Source: Bacteroidales bacterium
GTDB lineage: Bacteria; Bacteroidota; Bacteroidia; Bacteroidales; UBA932
NCBI GenBank assembly: GCA_017472115.1
Contig: JAFUQW010000136.1
Location: forward strand, 1-13,818
Direction of reading: 5' to 3'
Length of the DNA: 13,818 bases
Position 1 is the stretch's first letter. Every line of letters starts with the position of its first letter. Positions 7,224 to 13,818 of the stretch are shown here, in pieces. Position numbers and translations under genes: made by a program. The notes beneath the pieces are model-generated. The model ran no database searches, was not told the DNA's origin, and saw only the letters and a program-made list of their open reading frames with translations.

Positions 7224-7249
7224 AGATTGCCGGTCAAGCCGGCAATGAC
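7224..7249 (-). repeat. 26-nt GTCAT...ATCT palindrome, copy B
   Basis: On the minus strand this 26-mer has GTC, an 8-bp stem ATTGCCGG, a 5-nt loop CTTGA, the matching arm CCGGCAAT, then CT. It begins three bases after the adaptor stop codon and is inverted relative to copy C at 7290-7315. Both share the same 3+8+5+8+2 plan. Confidence 0.8.
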
Positions 7250-7267
7250 GACAGGACGACTTAAAAC

Positions 7268-7281
7268 GTCATCCCCGACTT
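7268..7281 (+). repeat. Truncated palindrome half-copy
   Basis: GTCATCCCCGACTT repeats the first 12 bases of copy C, which starts 22 bases further on, but lacks the second arm. The same kind of half-copy at a 22-nt period appears in the array before permease 3. Confidence 0.6.
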
Positions 7282-7289
7282 AACAAGAC

Positions 7290-7315
7290 GTCATCCCCGA
7301 CCTGATCGGGGATCT
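7290..7315 (+). repeat. 26-nt GTCAT...ATCT palindrome, copy C
   Basis: GTC, then ATCCCCGA, loop CCTGA, TCGGGGAT, then CT: a perfect 8-bp stem with a 5-nt loop. It ends 13 bases before the permease 1 start codon. Within the transcript this hairpin could stabilise the upstream message or reduce read-through into the permeases. Confidence 0.8.
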
Positions 7316-7328
7316 AAAAACATAATTT

Positions 7329-9668
7329 ATGAAAATCAAGGAAACAATAATAAAGGCTCTGTCGCTCGGTACAGGACTGGCGATCGGAATGCTGCTCATT
7401 GCAAAGGTATGCTACGAGATGAGTCAGGACAAGTGCTACTCTGACTATGGACAGATATATAAGATCCGCACCCTATATACACAGCATGGAGATGATATAG
7501 AATATGACAACATATCAGGTGCAGTAGCCCCTGGATTCAGGCAGCATGTCCCTGGAGTGGAGGCAGCGACAAGATGGACATTCATCTTCAATAGTGACCG
7601 TTTTACAGATGAAGAGAAGAACGTCATTGAAGGAGAGATAATAGTAGTAGATAGTTGCTTCTTCGATGTATTTGATACTGAAATACTTGCTGGCAATCCG
7701 AAGGAAGTGTTCTCGGAAATCGCATCTGCAATGGTCTCCGAGTCATTTGCAAAGAAGATGGGAGGTGTGTCCGAGAGTATCGGGAAGGTGATCTTCAATG
7801 AAGATATGCCGACTCTTCCGATCACCATCAAGGGAGTATTCAAGGATTTCCCTCACCACAGTTCGATCAGAAATGATGTGCTGATCTCTATGGAGACCAT
7901 TGTGAAGCAATCTACTGAAAACTGGGTGGGAAATGACAGATATAGAGGATATGTAAGGCTTGCAGAGGGAACCGACCCGGATATGCTTGCACCGGCAATC
8001 AGACAGATGCAGGAGAAGAACTATCCGCCTGAAATGGTACAGATGGCCGAGCAGTCAGGAATTGACATCCATTACTTTTTGAGTCCTCTGACCGGGATGG
8101 AGATGCTTCCGGATCAGACAAAGTCCATGATCATCATCCTGACTGTGGTGGCATTACTTCTGATAATGATATCTTTACTGAACTATGTGCTCATGTCTGT
8201 ATCAGCACTTGTAAAGAGGTCGAAGGAAATGGGAGTAAGGAAGTGCTATGGAGCAGAAGGCAGGACCATCTATGGAATTATGAGCAAAGAGGCACTGACT
8301 GATATTGCAGCAGCACTTATCGTAACTGCAGTGGTCATTCTTCCGCTGCGCTCAGTGATTCAGGACCTCATTGGTGTTCCTGTTGACGCACTTATGGTCA
8401 GCACCACATATTTTACTGTTGCAGGTGTCCTTGCAGTTGTATTCATCGTGGCTGCACTCGTTCCGGGCTATCTGTATTCAAGGATTCCAGCCGGAGCGGC
8501 CATCAGGAACTACAGGGAGAACAAGAAGGTGTGGAAACTCGGCCTGCTCTTCATACAGACAGGAATCTGTGCCCTTTTTCTGACACTGATGTGCGTGATC
8601 TCCGCACAGTACGACAAGGCTGTCAATGACAAGCCCGGTTATGAGTACAGGGACCTGCTCTGGACCGTACTCACAGGAACAGACAATGGAGTGCATCAGG
8701 GAATCATTGACGAGCTTAAGACTTTGCCCGGCGTGATGGACGTGCAGATGTCATATAGTCTGCCGTTAGATTTCAGTTCAGGAAACAACGTCTTACTTCC
8801 CGGAAAAGAATATACTGAGTTATTCAACATCGCCGATCAGTATGAAGGAACTGAAGGATTATTTGAGATGCTGGAGATTCCTTTCGTCGAGGGACGGTAC
8901 CCGCAGAATGCTTCAGAGATTGCAGTCAGCGAGAGTTTCGTAAAGAAGATGATGGAGTTCCAGGACTGGAGCGACGGAGCAGTGGGTAAGCAGATTGCAG
9001 TTACCGAGCATAGTCAGACTCCGGATGAGGTATTCACTGTAAGCGGAGTGTATAAGGACTACAGGATCAACACACTGACAAATCAGGATATGCGTGCCAG
9101 CGTCAAGTTCTTCGGAGAAGTAGGCAAGGCATACATGCCGTTCATGGCCATCAAGGTCAGCGAAGTGAATACAGATATCATTCAGAAGGTGGAGGAAGTC
9201 ATCCAGTCAAGGATTGAGAACAGAGAGGTGGAAGTCAAATCCTACAAGGACTCGATGAGGGAGGCTTATTCCGGTGAGAGACGAATGAGGAACACCGTGC
9301 TTGCGGGATGCATAATATCGATACTTATCGCCCTTTTCGGTCTGATCGGATATATCCGCGACGAGTCGCAGCGCAGAAGCAAGGAGATGGCTGTCCGCAA
9401 GATCAACGGAGCGACAGTCAAGGAGATAATGGGAATATATGTGGCAGAGATAATGAAGCTCAGCATTCCGGCAATCATCATCGGAAACGTGGGAGCCTGG
9501 TTTGCGGCATCAGCATGGCTCAGGAACTTCTCGGAGAAGATCGCTCTGTCGGCATGGTACTTCATCGCAGCAGATATTGTAATAATAGTGCTTGTGGCAG
9601 CCAGCATCGTGCTGAACAGCCTCAGGATTTCCCGAAGCAACCCTGTGGAATCGCTGAAGAACGAATGA
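7329..9668 (+). CDS. FtsX/MacB-type ABC transporter permease 1
   Basis: A 779-residue inner-membrane permease made of two MacB/FtsX-like halves. Transmembrane helices fall at about 7-27, 267-289, 321-340, 361-382, 403-425, 656-676, 711-728 and 743-763, with large periplasmic MacB_PCD-type domains at about 30-265 and 426-652. The cytoplasmic coupling motif appears twice and is well kept: RSKEMGVRK at 297-305 and RSKEMAVRK at 683-691. It carries no ATPase domain, so it depends on a separate ATP-binding protein, probably the one encoded at 12159. The start MKIKETIIKALSLGTG is shorter than usual for this family, and no better upstream start exists because the gap is filled with repeats. By hand count, parts of the first third are lower in GC than the flanking genes. 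The cargo is unknown. Confidence 0.9.
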   Translation: MKIKETIIKALSLGTGLAIGMLLIAKVCYEMSQDKCYSDYGQIYKIRTLYTQHGDDIEYDNISGAVAPGFRQHVPGVEAATRWTFIFNSDRFTDEEKNVIEGEIIVVDSCFFDVFDTEILAGNPKEVFSEIASAMVSESFAKKMGGVSESIGKVIFNEDMPTLPITIKGVFKDFPHHSSIRNDVLISMETIVKQSTENWVGNDRYRGYVRLAEGTDPDMLAPAIRQMQEKNYPPEMVQMAEQSGIDIHYFLSPLTGMEMLPDQTKSMIIILTVVALLLIMISLLNYVLMSVSALVKRSKEMGVRKCYGAEGRTIYGIMSKEALTDIAAALIVTAVVILPLRSVIQDLIGVPVDALMVSTTYFTVAGVLAVVFIVAALVPGYLYSRIPAGAAIRNYRENKKVWKLGLLFIQTGICALFLTLMCVISAQYDKAVNDKPGYEYRDLLWTVLTGTDNGVHQGIIDELKTLPGVMDVQMSYSLPLDFSSGNNVLLPGKEYTELFNIADQYEGTEGLFEMLEIPFVEGRYPQNASEIAVSESFVKKMMEFQDWSDGAVGKQIAVTEHSQTPDEVFTVSGVYKDYRINTLTNQDMRASVKFFGEVGKAYMPFMAIKVSEVNTDIIQKVEEVIQSRIENREVEVKSYKDSMREAYSGERRMRNTVLAGCIISILIALFGLIGYIRDESQRRSKEMAVRKINGATVKEIMGIYVAEIMKLSIPAIIIGNVGAWFAASAWLRNFSEKIALSAWYFIAADIVIIVLVAASIVLNSLRISRSNPVESLKNE

Positions 9669-9701
9669 ACCGGATAAATCAACTATGCAAAAGAGTGACA
9701 T

Positions 9702-12005
9702 ATGAACAGTTTCATCAACTTTCTGAAAAGAAACAAGGCTTATACGGCCATCAATCTGCTCGGTCTGACAATCTCGATGACTTTCGTACTCATACTTGCC
9801 GTATATGTGCAGAAACAGTTGTCAACAGATTCGTTCCATGACAAGGGCGACAGGATTATGATCATCGCAAATGACTGGTACGCAAGCGCATATCACCTGA
9901 AGGACCACATGAGGGACAGGTATCCTGAAATCGAGAGTTATTGTGCATTCATGCATGAGGACAAGATACAGGCGGAAATCGACGGAAATACATTCTCAGC
10001 AGATTACAATTATGCAGATTCCACTTTCTTCGACATATTTTCATTCGATATTGCGGAGGGTGATGCCGAAGCATTCAAGCATTCTGTCAACAACATCGTG
10101 ATCAGCGAGAGTTTTGCCCGCAGGATGTTTCCTGACAAGGAAGCGATCGGACAGCAGATCGGCGAAAACACTGTCGTGGCCGTAATGGAGGACATAAACA
10201 ATTCAGTCCTGCCATATTGCGACATTCTTCTGAGAGGTGAATGGATGGAAAAGCATAATCCTTCCCACAATATGGATCTCGGCAACAGCGGAAGTGTACA
10301 GACTTTCGTACTGGTGAAGGAAAACTGCGACCTGATGTCCCGCAGAGATGATATGCTCGAATATTTCAAGGAAATATGGTGGACATACAAAGGAGGCGTC
10401 AGCACCGAACTGCGCCTGATCCCGCTGCGTGACATCTATTTCTATGACACAGACAGCATTCCTCAACTGTTGAAAGGCGACAAAAGTGTGGTCGGAATGC
10501 TTGCCATGGTCTGCATCGTACTTCTCATATTCACCATATTCAACTATGTGAACATGACCACGGCGCTCAGCGGATTCAGGGCTATGGAAATGGCTTCCAG
10601 ACAACTCATCGGTGCATCAAGAACCGGCATTTTCGCGAAACTCATCTCTGAATCGACGATTCTATGCTTCATTGCGACCGCCTTGGCCTTCTTCATCGCC
10701 GAAGGACTGTCGCCTGCCGCATCGGGAATACTTGAATATGATTTCTCGATTTTCGAGGCGGCCACACCTGGCAACATGGTCATACTCATCGCCTTCATCA
10801 TGCTGCTCGGAACACTGTCAGGACTCATTCCGGCTCTCGTGCTTCTGAGAGTAAGACCGATAGACATCGTAAGGGGCTCATGGAGAACAAGCACCAAGAC
10901 CATAGGAAGCAGGATAATCATTGTCCTTCAGACCGTGACCACGATGTGCATGCTGACGGCGGCGTTAACCATGAACAGACAGATCAATCACATGCTCGAA
11001 GCACCTCTGGGCTACAACACAGAAAATGTAATCAATATCGAGAACAATTTCGGATTGCCGGATAAACTGAATGTGGTGAAGGAAAAACTTCTGACGCTGC
11101 CATGCGTTGCCAATGTAGGATACGGTCAGGGCACACCGCTCTACGGAACGAACAACAACACCATGGAGATCAAGGGACTCGGCTACATCTCCTTCCAGCA
11201 GTTCATTGGAGACCAGGGATATTTCGACATTCTGGGAATCCGGGAGAAACATGACAACAATGCCCCATACAAATACTGGTTCAATGAATATGCATTCAAG
11301 GAACTCGGAATCAGCGAGGACACTCAGATCATCATGGCCGGCAATGATGATTGGGAAAGCAAGATGCCTGTCGGAGGAGTATATTACGATTTCAAGGTGC
11401 GTCCTCTTCTTGAAGACCAGTCATCAGCAATGATTTTCAACTATCGTGACAAATGGCCGGACCAGCTTTATCCGTGGAGCATCCTCGTCCAGATTTCCGG
11501 AGACAAAGAGGAGGCGATAAGTGCAGTCGAGGCGGCATTTGCGGAAGTCTTTCCTGATGTCCTGTTCAAAGGCCGATACATAACGGATGAAGTTGCCGAC
11601 ACATTCAAGAAAGAAATGAAGATACTTGACATAATCTCGCTGTTCACCTTGATTTCGATCTTCGTGTCCATGCTCGGACTCTTTGCAATGAGCATGTACT
11701 ATATGAGTCAGGAAAGAAAGACCGTCGCATTGAAGATTATAATGGGGGCAGAGAGGAAAAGGGTATTTGCGGCACTTGTCGGCACTTTCATGAAGATGGC
11801 GCTTGTCGCTGTCGTGACAAGCATCCCTGTGGGATGGTTCGTGATGGAAAGGTGGCTCGACTCCTTCAGTTACAGGATTCCTATGTACTGGTGGGTATTC
11901 GCAGCGGCTGCCGGGATCACTCTCATGACATCCTTCGTCACCGTACTGTGGCAGAGTATCAGGACCGCTGACACCAACCCTGTGGAATCGCTGAAGAACG
12001 AATGA
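9702..12005 (+). CDS. FtsX/MacB-type ABC transporter permease 2
   Basis: A 767-residue permease with the same eight-helix, two-half plan as permease 1: helices at about 16-38, 262-284, 317-335, 357-382, 402-423, 643-668, 696-715 and 729-750, separated by two large periplasmic domains. The N-terminus (NFLKRNKAYTAINLLGL) is typical of Bacteroidetes members. Its coupling motifs have drifted: FRAMEMASRQLIGAS at about 292-306 and QERKTVALKIIMGAE at about 670-684, against the RSKEM(A/G)VRK of permease 1. It starts 33 bases after permease 1 with no promoter visible, so it is probably co-transcribed. Its last 31 bases, including the stop, are identical to those of permease 1. It lacks an ATPase domain and probably uses the ATPase encoded just downstream. 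Confidence 0.9.
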   Translation: MNSFINFLKRNKAYTAINLLGLTISMTFVLILAVYVQKQLSTDSFHDKGDRIMIIANDWYASAYHLKDHMRDRYPEIESYCAFMHEDKIQAEIDGNTFSADYNYADSTFFDIFSFDIAEGDAEAFKHSVNNIVISESFARRMFPDKEAIGQQIGENTVVAVMEDINNSVLPYCDILLRGEWMEKHNPSHNMDLGNSGSVQTFVLVKENCDLMSRRDDMLEYFKEIWWTYKGGVSTELRLIPLRDIYFYDTDSIPQLLKGDKSVVGMLAMVCIVLLIFTIFNYVNMTTALSGFRAMEMASRQLIGASRTGIFAKLISESTILCFIATALAFFIAEGLSPAASGILEYDFSIFEAATPGNMVILIAFIMLLGTLSGLIPALVLLRVRPIDIVRGSWRTSTKTIGSRIIIVLQTVTTMCMLTAALTMNRQINHMLEAPLGYNTENVINIENNFGLPDKLNVVKEKLLTLPCVANVGYGQGTPLYGTNNNTMEIKGLGYISFQQFIGDQGYFDILGIREKHDNNAPYKYWFNEYAFKELGISEDTQIIMAGNDDWESKMPVGGVYYDFKVRPLLEDQSSAMIFNYRDKWPDQLYPWSILVQISGDKEEAISAVEAAFAEVFPDVLFKGRYITDEVADTFKKEMKILDIISLFTLISIFVSMLGLFAMSMYYMSQERKTVALKIIMGAERKRVFAALVGTFMKMALVAVVTSIPVGWFVMERWLDSFSYRIPMYWWVFAAAAGITLMTSFVTVLWQSIRTADTNPVESLKNE

Positions 12006-12009
12006 GGAA

Positions 12010-12038
12010 CTTTACACTTGTGTAAAGAAATTTTACAT
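12010..12038 (+). promoter_or_regulatory. Upstream activator-type inverted repeats, copy 2
   Basis: CTTTACAC at 12010-12017 and GTGTAAAG at 12020-12027 form a perfect 8-bp inverted repeat with a 2-nt spacer, and a third half-site TTTTACAT follows at 12031-12038 after AAA. GTGTAAAGAAATTTTACAT differs from the copy-1 core at 4327-4345 in only 2 of 19 bases. It starts 4 bases after the permease 2 stop codon. Confidence 0.72.
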
Positions 12039-12090
12039 CCGCCCCGACGGAACAAAACCATACAAGACTGAATATTAACAAGTTAGACAC

Positions 12091-12106
12091 TTTGGCACGA
12101 TAGTGC
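12091..12106 (+). promoter_or_regulatory. Sigma-54-type promoter before the ATPase gene
   Basis: TTTGGCACG matches the -24 element including the trailing G. A GC dinucleotide, the -12 hallmark, is present at 12105-12106 but leaves 9 rather than 10 bases after the GG. A start near 12118 gives a leader of about 40 nt, matching copy 1. The short spacing is the main weakness of the call. Confidence 0.6.
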
Positions 12107-12158
12107 TACAAGAAAAGACATATTTGAAAACAATTATTAACAATCAATACAAAGAATC

Positions 12159-12839
12159 ATGATTACAGTAACAGAACTCAGCAAGGTTTTCCGCACAGAG
12201 GAAATCGAAACCACAGCACTCAACAAGGTTTCATTCGAGATCAACGACGGCGAATTCGTAGCCATCATGGGCCCTTCAGGATGCGGCAAGTCAACTCTCC
12301 TGAACATCCTCGGACTTCTTGACAACCCTACCGACGGCAGTTATATGCTTCTCGGACAGGAGGTTGCAAAGCTGAAGGAGAAGGACCGCACCAAGTTCCG
12401 CAAGGGCAATATCGGCTTCGTGTTCCAGAGCTTCAACCTCATCGACGAGCTTAATGTGTATGAGAATGTGGAGCTTCCGCTGAAGTATCTCAACATCAGT
12501 TCTTCAGAGCGCAAGCAGCGTGTGAACGATATGCTCAAGAGGATGAACATCAGCCACCGTGCACAGCACTTCCCTCAGCAGCTTTCCGGTGGTCAGCAGC
12601 AGCGTGTGGCGATAGCCCGTGCAGTCGTATCGAATCCTAAACTGATCCTCGCCGACGAGCCTACCGGTAATCTCGACTCGAAGAACGGAAAGGAGGTGAT
12701 GGATCTTCTGTGCGAGCTCAACAAGGAGGGTACGACAATCGTGATGGTGACCCACTCGCAGAAGGATGCGGCTGTGGCTCAGCGTACCATCAATCTTTTT
12801 GACGGTGAGATCGTCAGCGATGTAAAGAACGAACTTTAG
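12159..12839 (+). CDS. MacB/LolD-type ABC transporter ATP-binding protein
   Basis: A 226-residue ATPase with every motif needed for activity: Walker [10 protein letters not shown] at 38-46, Q-loop glutamine at 90 (FVFQSFN), signature LSGGQQQR at 142-149, Walker B LILADEP at 162-168 with catalytic E167, D-loop NLDS, and the switch histidine at 199 (VTHS). The close spacing and the [16 protein letters not shown] segment are typical of the LolD/MacB/FtsE branch that drives FtsX-type permeases. It is the only ATPase gene in the window, follows two permease genes and precedes a third. It has its own TTTGGCAC promoter with the same upstream repeats as the tolC-like gene, so it is probably made together with the whole pump. 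It ends at a TAG followed by a repeat-filled gap. Confidence 0.95.
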   Translation: MITVTELSKVFRTEEIETTALNKVSFEINDGEFVAIMGPSGCGKSTLLNILGLLDNPTDGSYMLLGQEVAKLKEKDRTKFRKGNIGFVFQSFNLIDELNVYENVELPLKYLNISSSERKQRVNDMLKRMNISHRAQHFPQQLSGGQQQRVAIARAVVSNPKLILADEPTGNLDSKNGKEVMDLLCELNKEGTTIVMVTHSQKDAAVAQRTINLFDGEIVSDVKNEL

Positions 12840-12895
12840 TAGATTGGACATAAATATTGAACTTGACAAAGGCACTGTCGTGAGATACTGCCTTA

Positions 12896-12960
12896 TTCAT
12901 CCTGACATTCCCCAATGTCATCCTGAATGTTCTCACATGTCATCCTGAACGTTCTCACAT
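12896..12960 (+). repeat. Tandem partial copies of the palindromic repeat
   Basis: Three head-to-tail partial units each start (G/T)TCATCCTGA, at 12896, 12917 and 12939, giving steps of 21, 22 and 22 bases to the full copy at 12961. The second and third are nearly identical (GTCATCCTGAA(T/C)GTTCTC plus ACAT). They contain only the left end of the 26-nt palindrome. The surrounding 296-base gap between the ATPase and permease 3 holds no gene that I can support. Confidence 0.75.
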
Positions 12961-12986
12961 GTCATCCTGAACGAAGTGAAGGATCT
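12961..12986 (+). repeat. 26-nt GTCAT...ATCT palindrome, copy D
   Basis: It begins GTCATCCTGAACGAAGTG and ends AAGGATCT, with ATCCT/AGGAT stem ends. It faces copy E at 13009-13034 across 22 bases; the two could pair as a long imperfect stem. Confidence 0.8.
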
Positions 12987-13008
12987 TTTACGCAAAAAAT
13001 CATATTAA

Positions 13009-13034
13009 AGATTCTTCGCTACGCTCAGAATGAC
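13009..13034 (-). repeat. 26-nt GTCAT...ATCT palindrome, copy E
   Basis: On the minus strand it begins GTCATTCTGAGCGTAGCG and ends AAGAATCT. It is nearly the same as copy A at 960-985 and is inverted relative to copy D. Confidence 0.8.
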
Positions 13035-13079
13035 AAGGAAAGGTTCTGAATGACAAGGAAAGGCACTGAATGACAGGAG
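13029..13079 (+). repeat. 20-nt tandem repeat of the palindrome's outer end
   Basis: AATGACAAGGAAAGG plus five bases occurs at 13029 and 13049, with a third shorter copy AATGACAGGAG at 13069. These carry the AATGAC outer end of copy E repeated outward, mirroring the tandem partial copies on the other side of the array. Confidence 0.7.
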
Positions 13080-13135
13080 AAAAATAAAAGAACATTGACA
13101 TATAGACACGAAATCAACCCTATAACAACTGACAA

Positions 13136-13818
13136 ATGGCATCATTCAACATATTCAGACGAGGCGGCTCGGCAATATCAGGAACACTCAATGTCCTGGG
13201 CATGGCTGTGGCGTTCGCAGCATTCTACCTCATTCTCGTTCAGGTGGATTACGACCTGACCTTCAACCAGGGCATCCAGGATTCGGAAAAGGTCTTTGTG
13301 ATGTCTTCCGGCAGCATGGACGGAGACGCCGACAAGAGACAGCTGAACTTCTGCCGTCCTCTGGCAGAAATCATCCTTGAGGCATCTCCGAATATCGAAT
13401 ACGGAGGTATCCTGAGTTTCAGCGGAACTGAGGACTCAAGATACTGGATTGAAAGAGATGGTGTAAAGCAGGATATAGACCTTGGCGTCACCAATTTCTC
13501 CGGAACGGCTCTGGAAGCGTTGGGAGTGGAAGTGGTGAGCGGCTCGATCGAAGACCTTTCTGATACAAAGTCGTTTGCCATCAGCGAAAGCATCGCCGAG
13601 AAGTTCGATCTTGAGATAGGAATGGGTCTCGGCTATGAAGGATATGCCAACCTCAGGACAATCAAAGCCATCTTCAAGGATCTGCCGGAGAACTCTCATT
13701 TCGCAGATGTGAAGGTCCTCAGAAATCTGGGAGATGACGGGATAACCAATTTCTCGGAATGGGGATACCATTATTTCATTAAGGTTTACGACCCTTCTCA
13801 GATCAAGGATATGGAGGA
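13136..13818 (+). CDS. FtsX/MacB-type ABC permease 3, cut by window edge
   Basis: An open frame of 227 codons from ATG at 13136 to the right edge without a stop. It starts MASFNIFRRGGSAISGTLNV, followed by a transmembrane helix at about residues 15-37 (LNVLGMAVAFAAFYLILVQV). A periplasmic domain then has the family pattern seen in permeases 1 and 2: the DYDLTFNQ segment after the helix, FAISESIAEKF (compare AMVSESFAKKM and IVISESFARRM), and IKAIFKDLPENSHF (compare IKGVFKDFPHHSS). This marks it as a third member of the same permease family. It follows the ATPase gene on the same strand after a 296-base gap filled with palindromic repeats, so co-transcription is likely but could be reduced by the repeats. 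I see no promoter directly before it. Confidence 0.85.
   Translation, partial: MASFNIFRRGGSAISGTLNVLGMAVAFAAFYLILVQVDYDLTFNQGIQDSEKVFVMSSGSMDGDADKRQLNFCRPLAEIILEASPNIEYGGILSFSGTEDSRYWIERDGVKQDIDLGVTNFSGTALEALGVEVVSGSIEDLSDTKSFAISESIAEKFDLEIGMGLGYEGYANLRTIKAIFKDLPENSHFADVKVLRNLGDDGITNFSEWGYHYFIKVYDPSQIKDME

Noticed and set aside
12896..12986. Small CRISPR array
   Set aside because: Units of about 22 nt lie directly head to tail with no unique spacers, and there is no cas gene; they are partial copies of the palindromic repeat.
13249..13771. Minus-strand frames at the right edge
   Set aside because: The plus strand here encodes permease 3 with a transmembrane start and family motifs.

Overview
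The window looks like a chromosomal segment from a Bacteroidetes bacterium, most likely order Bacteroidales. The grounds are a Bacteroidetes-style porin of the OprO/OprP type, ~770-780-residue FtsX/MacB permeases ending in NPVESLKNE, AT-rich leaders without clear Shine-Dalgarno sequences, and TAnnTTTG-type -7 promoter elements. I cannot name a genus from this. There are ten genes, one cut by the right edge. I see no tRNA, rRNA, transposase or CRISPR.

Left part (1-4245). A yicC/yloC-type endoribonuclease gene on the plus strand runs almost stop-to-stop into a minus-strand porin gene; the 29 bases between them hold a 26-nt palindromic repeat. Next come, all on the minus strand, a GtrA-type membrane protein gene that overlaps a CDP-alcohol phosphatidyltransferase gene by ATGA (read phosphatidyltransferase first), and an ECF-sigma-like gene with a degenerate DNA-binding half. 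The phosphatidyltransferase leader carries two near-identical 11-bp boxes inside a 9-bp inverted repeat that ends 8 bases before the start codon.

Right part (4316-13818). This is a large MacAB-TolC-like tripartite ABC transporter locus in two consecutive plus-strand transcription units. Unit 1 is tolC-like, hlyD/macA-like adaptor, permease 1, permease 2. Unit 2 is the ATPase followed by permease 3, which runs off the window. Unit 1 has no ATPase of its own. Both units start with the same control region: an inverted-repeat array built on TTTACAC/GTGTAAA half-sites, then 73-74 bp downstream a TTTGGCAC box, which is the -24 half of a sigma-54 promoter, then a ~40-nt leader. The simplest reading is that one sigma-54-dependent activator, not in the window, switches on both units so that a shared ATPase can power several permeases.

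Intergenic spaces carry a family of exactly 26-nt palindromes of the form GTCAT...ATCT, in two sequence subtypes. They occur after yicC, between the adaptor and permease 1, and as a symmetric array of full and partial copies between the ATPase and permease 3. The duplicated sigma-54-type control region and this repeat array are the most noteworthy items.
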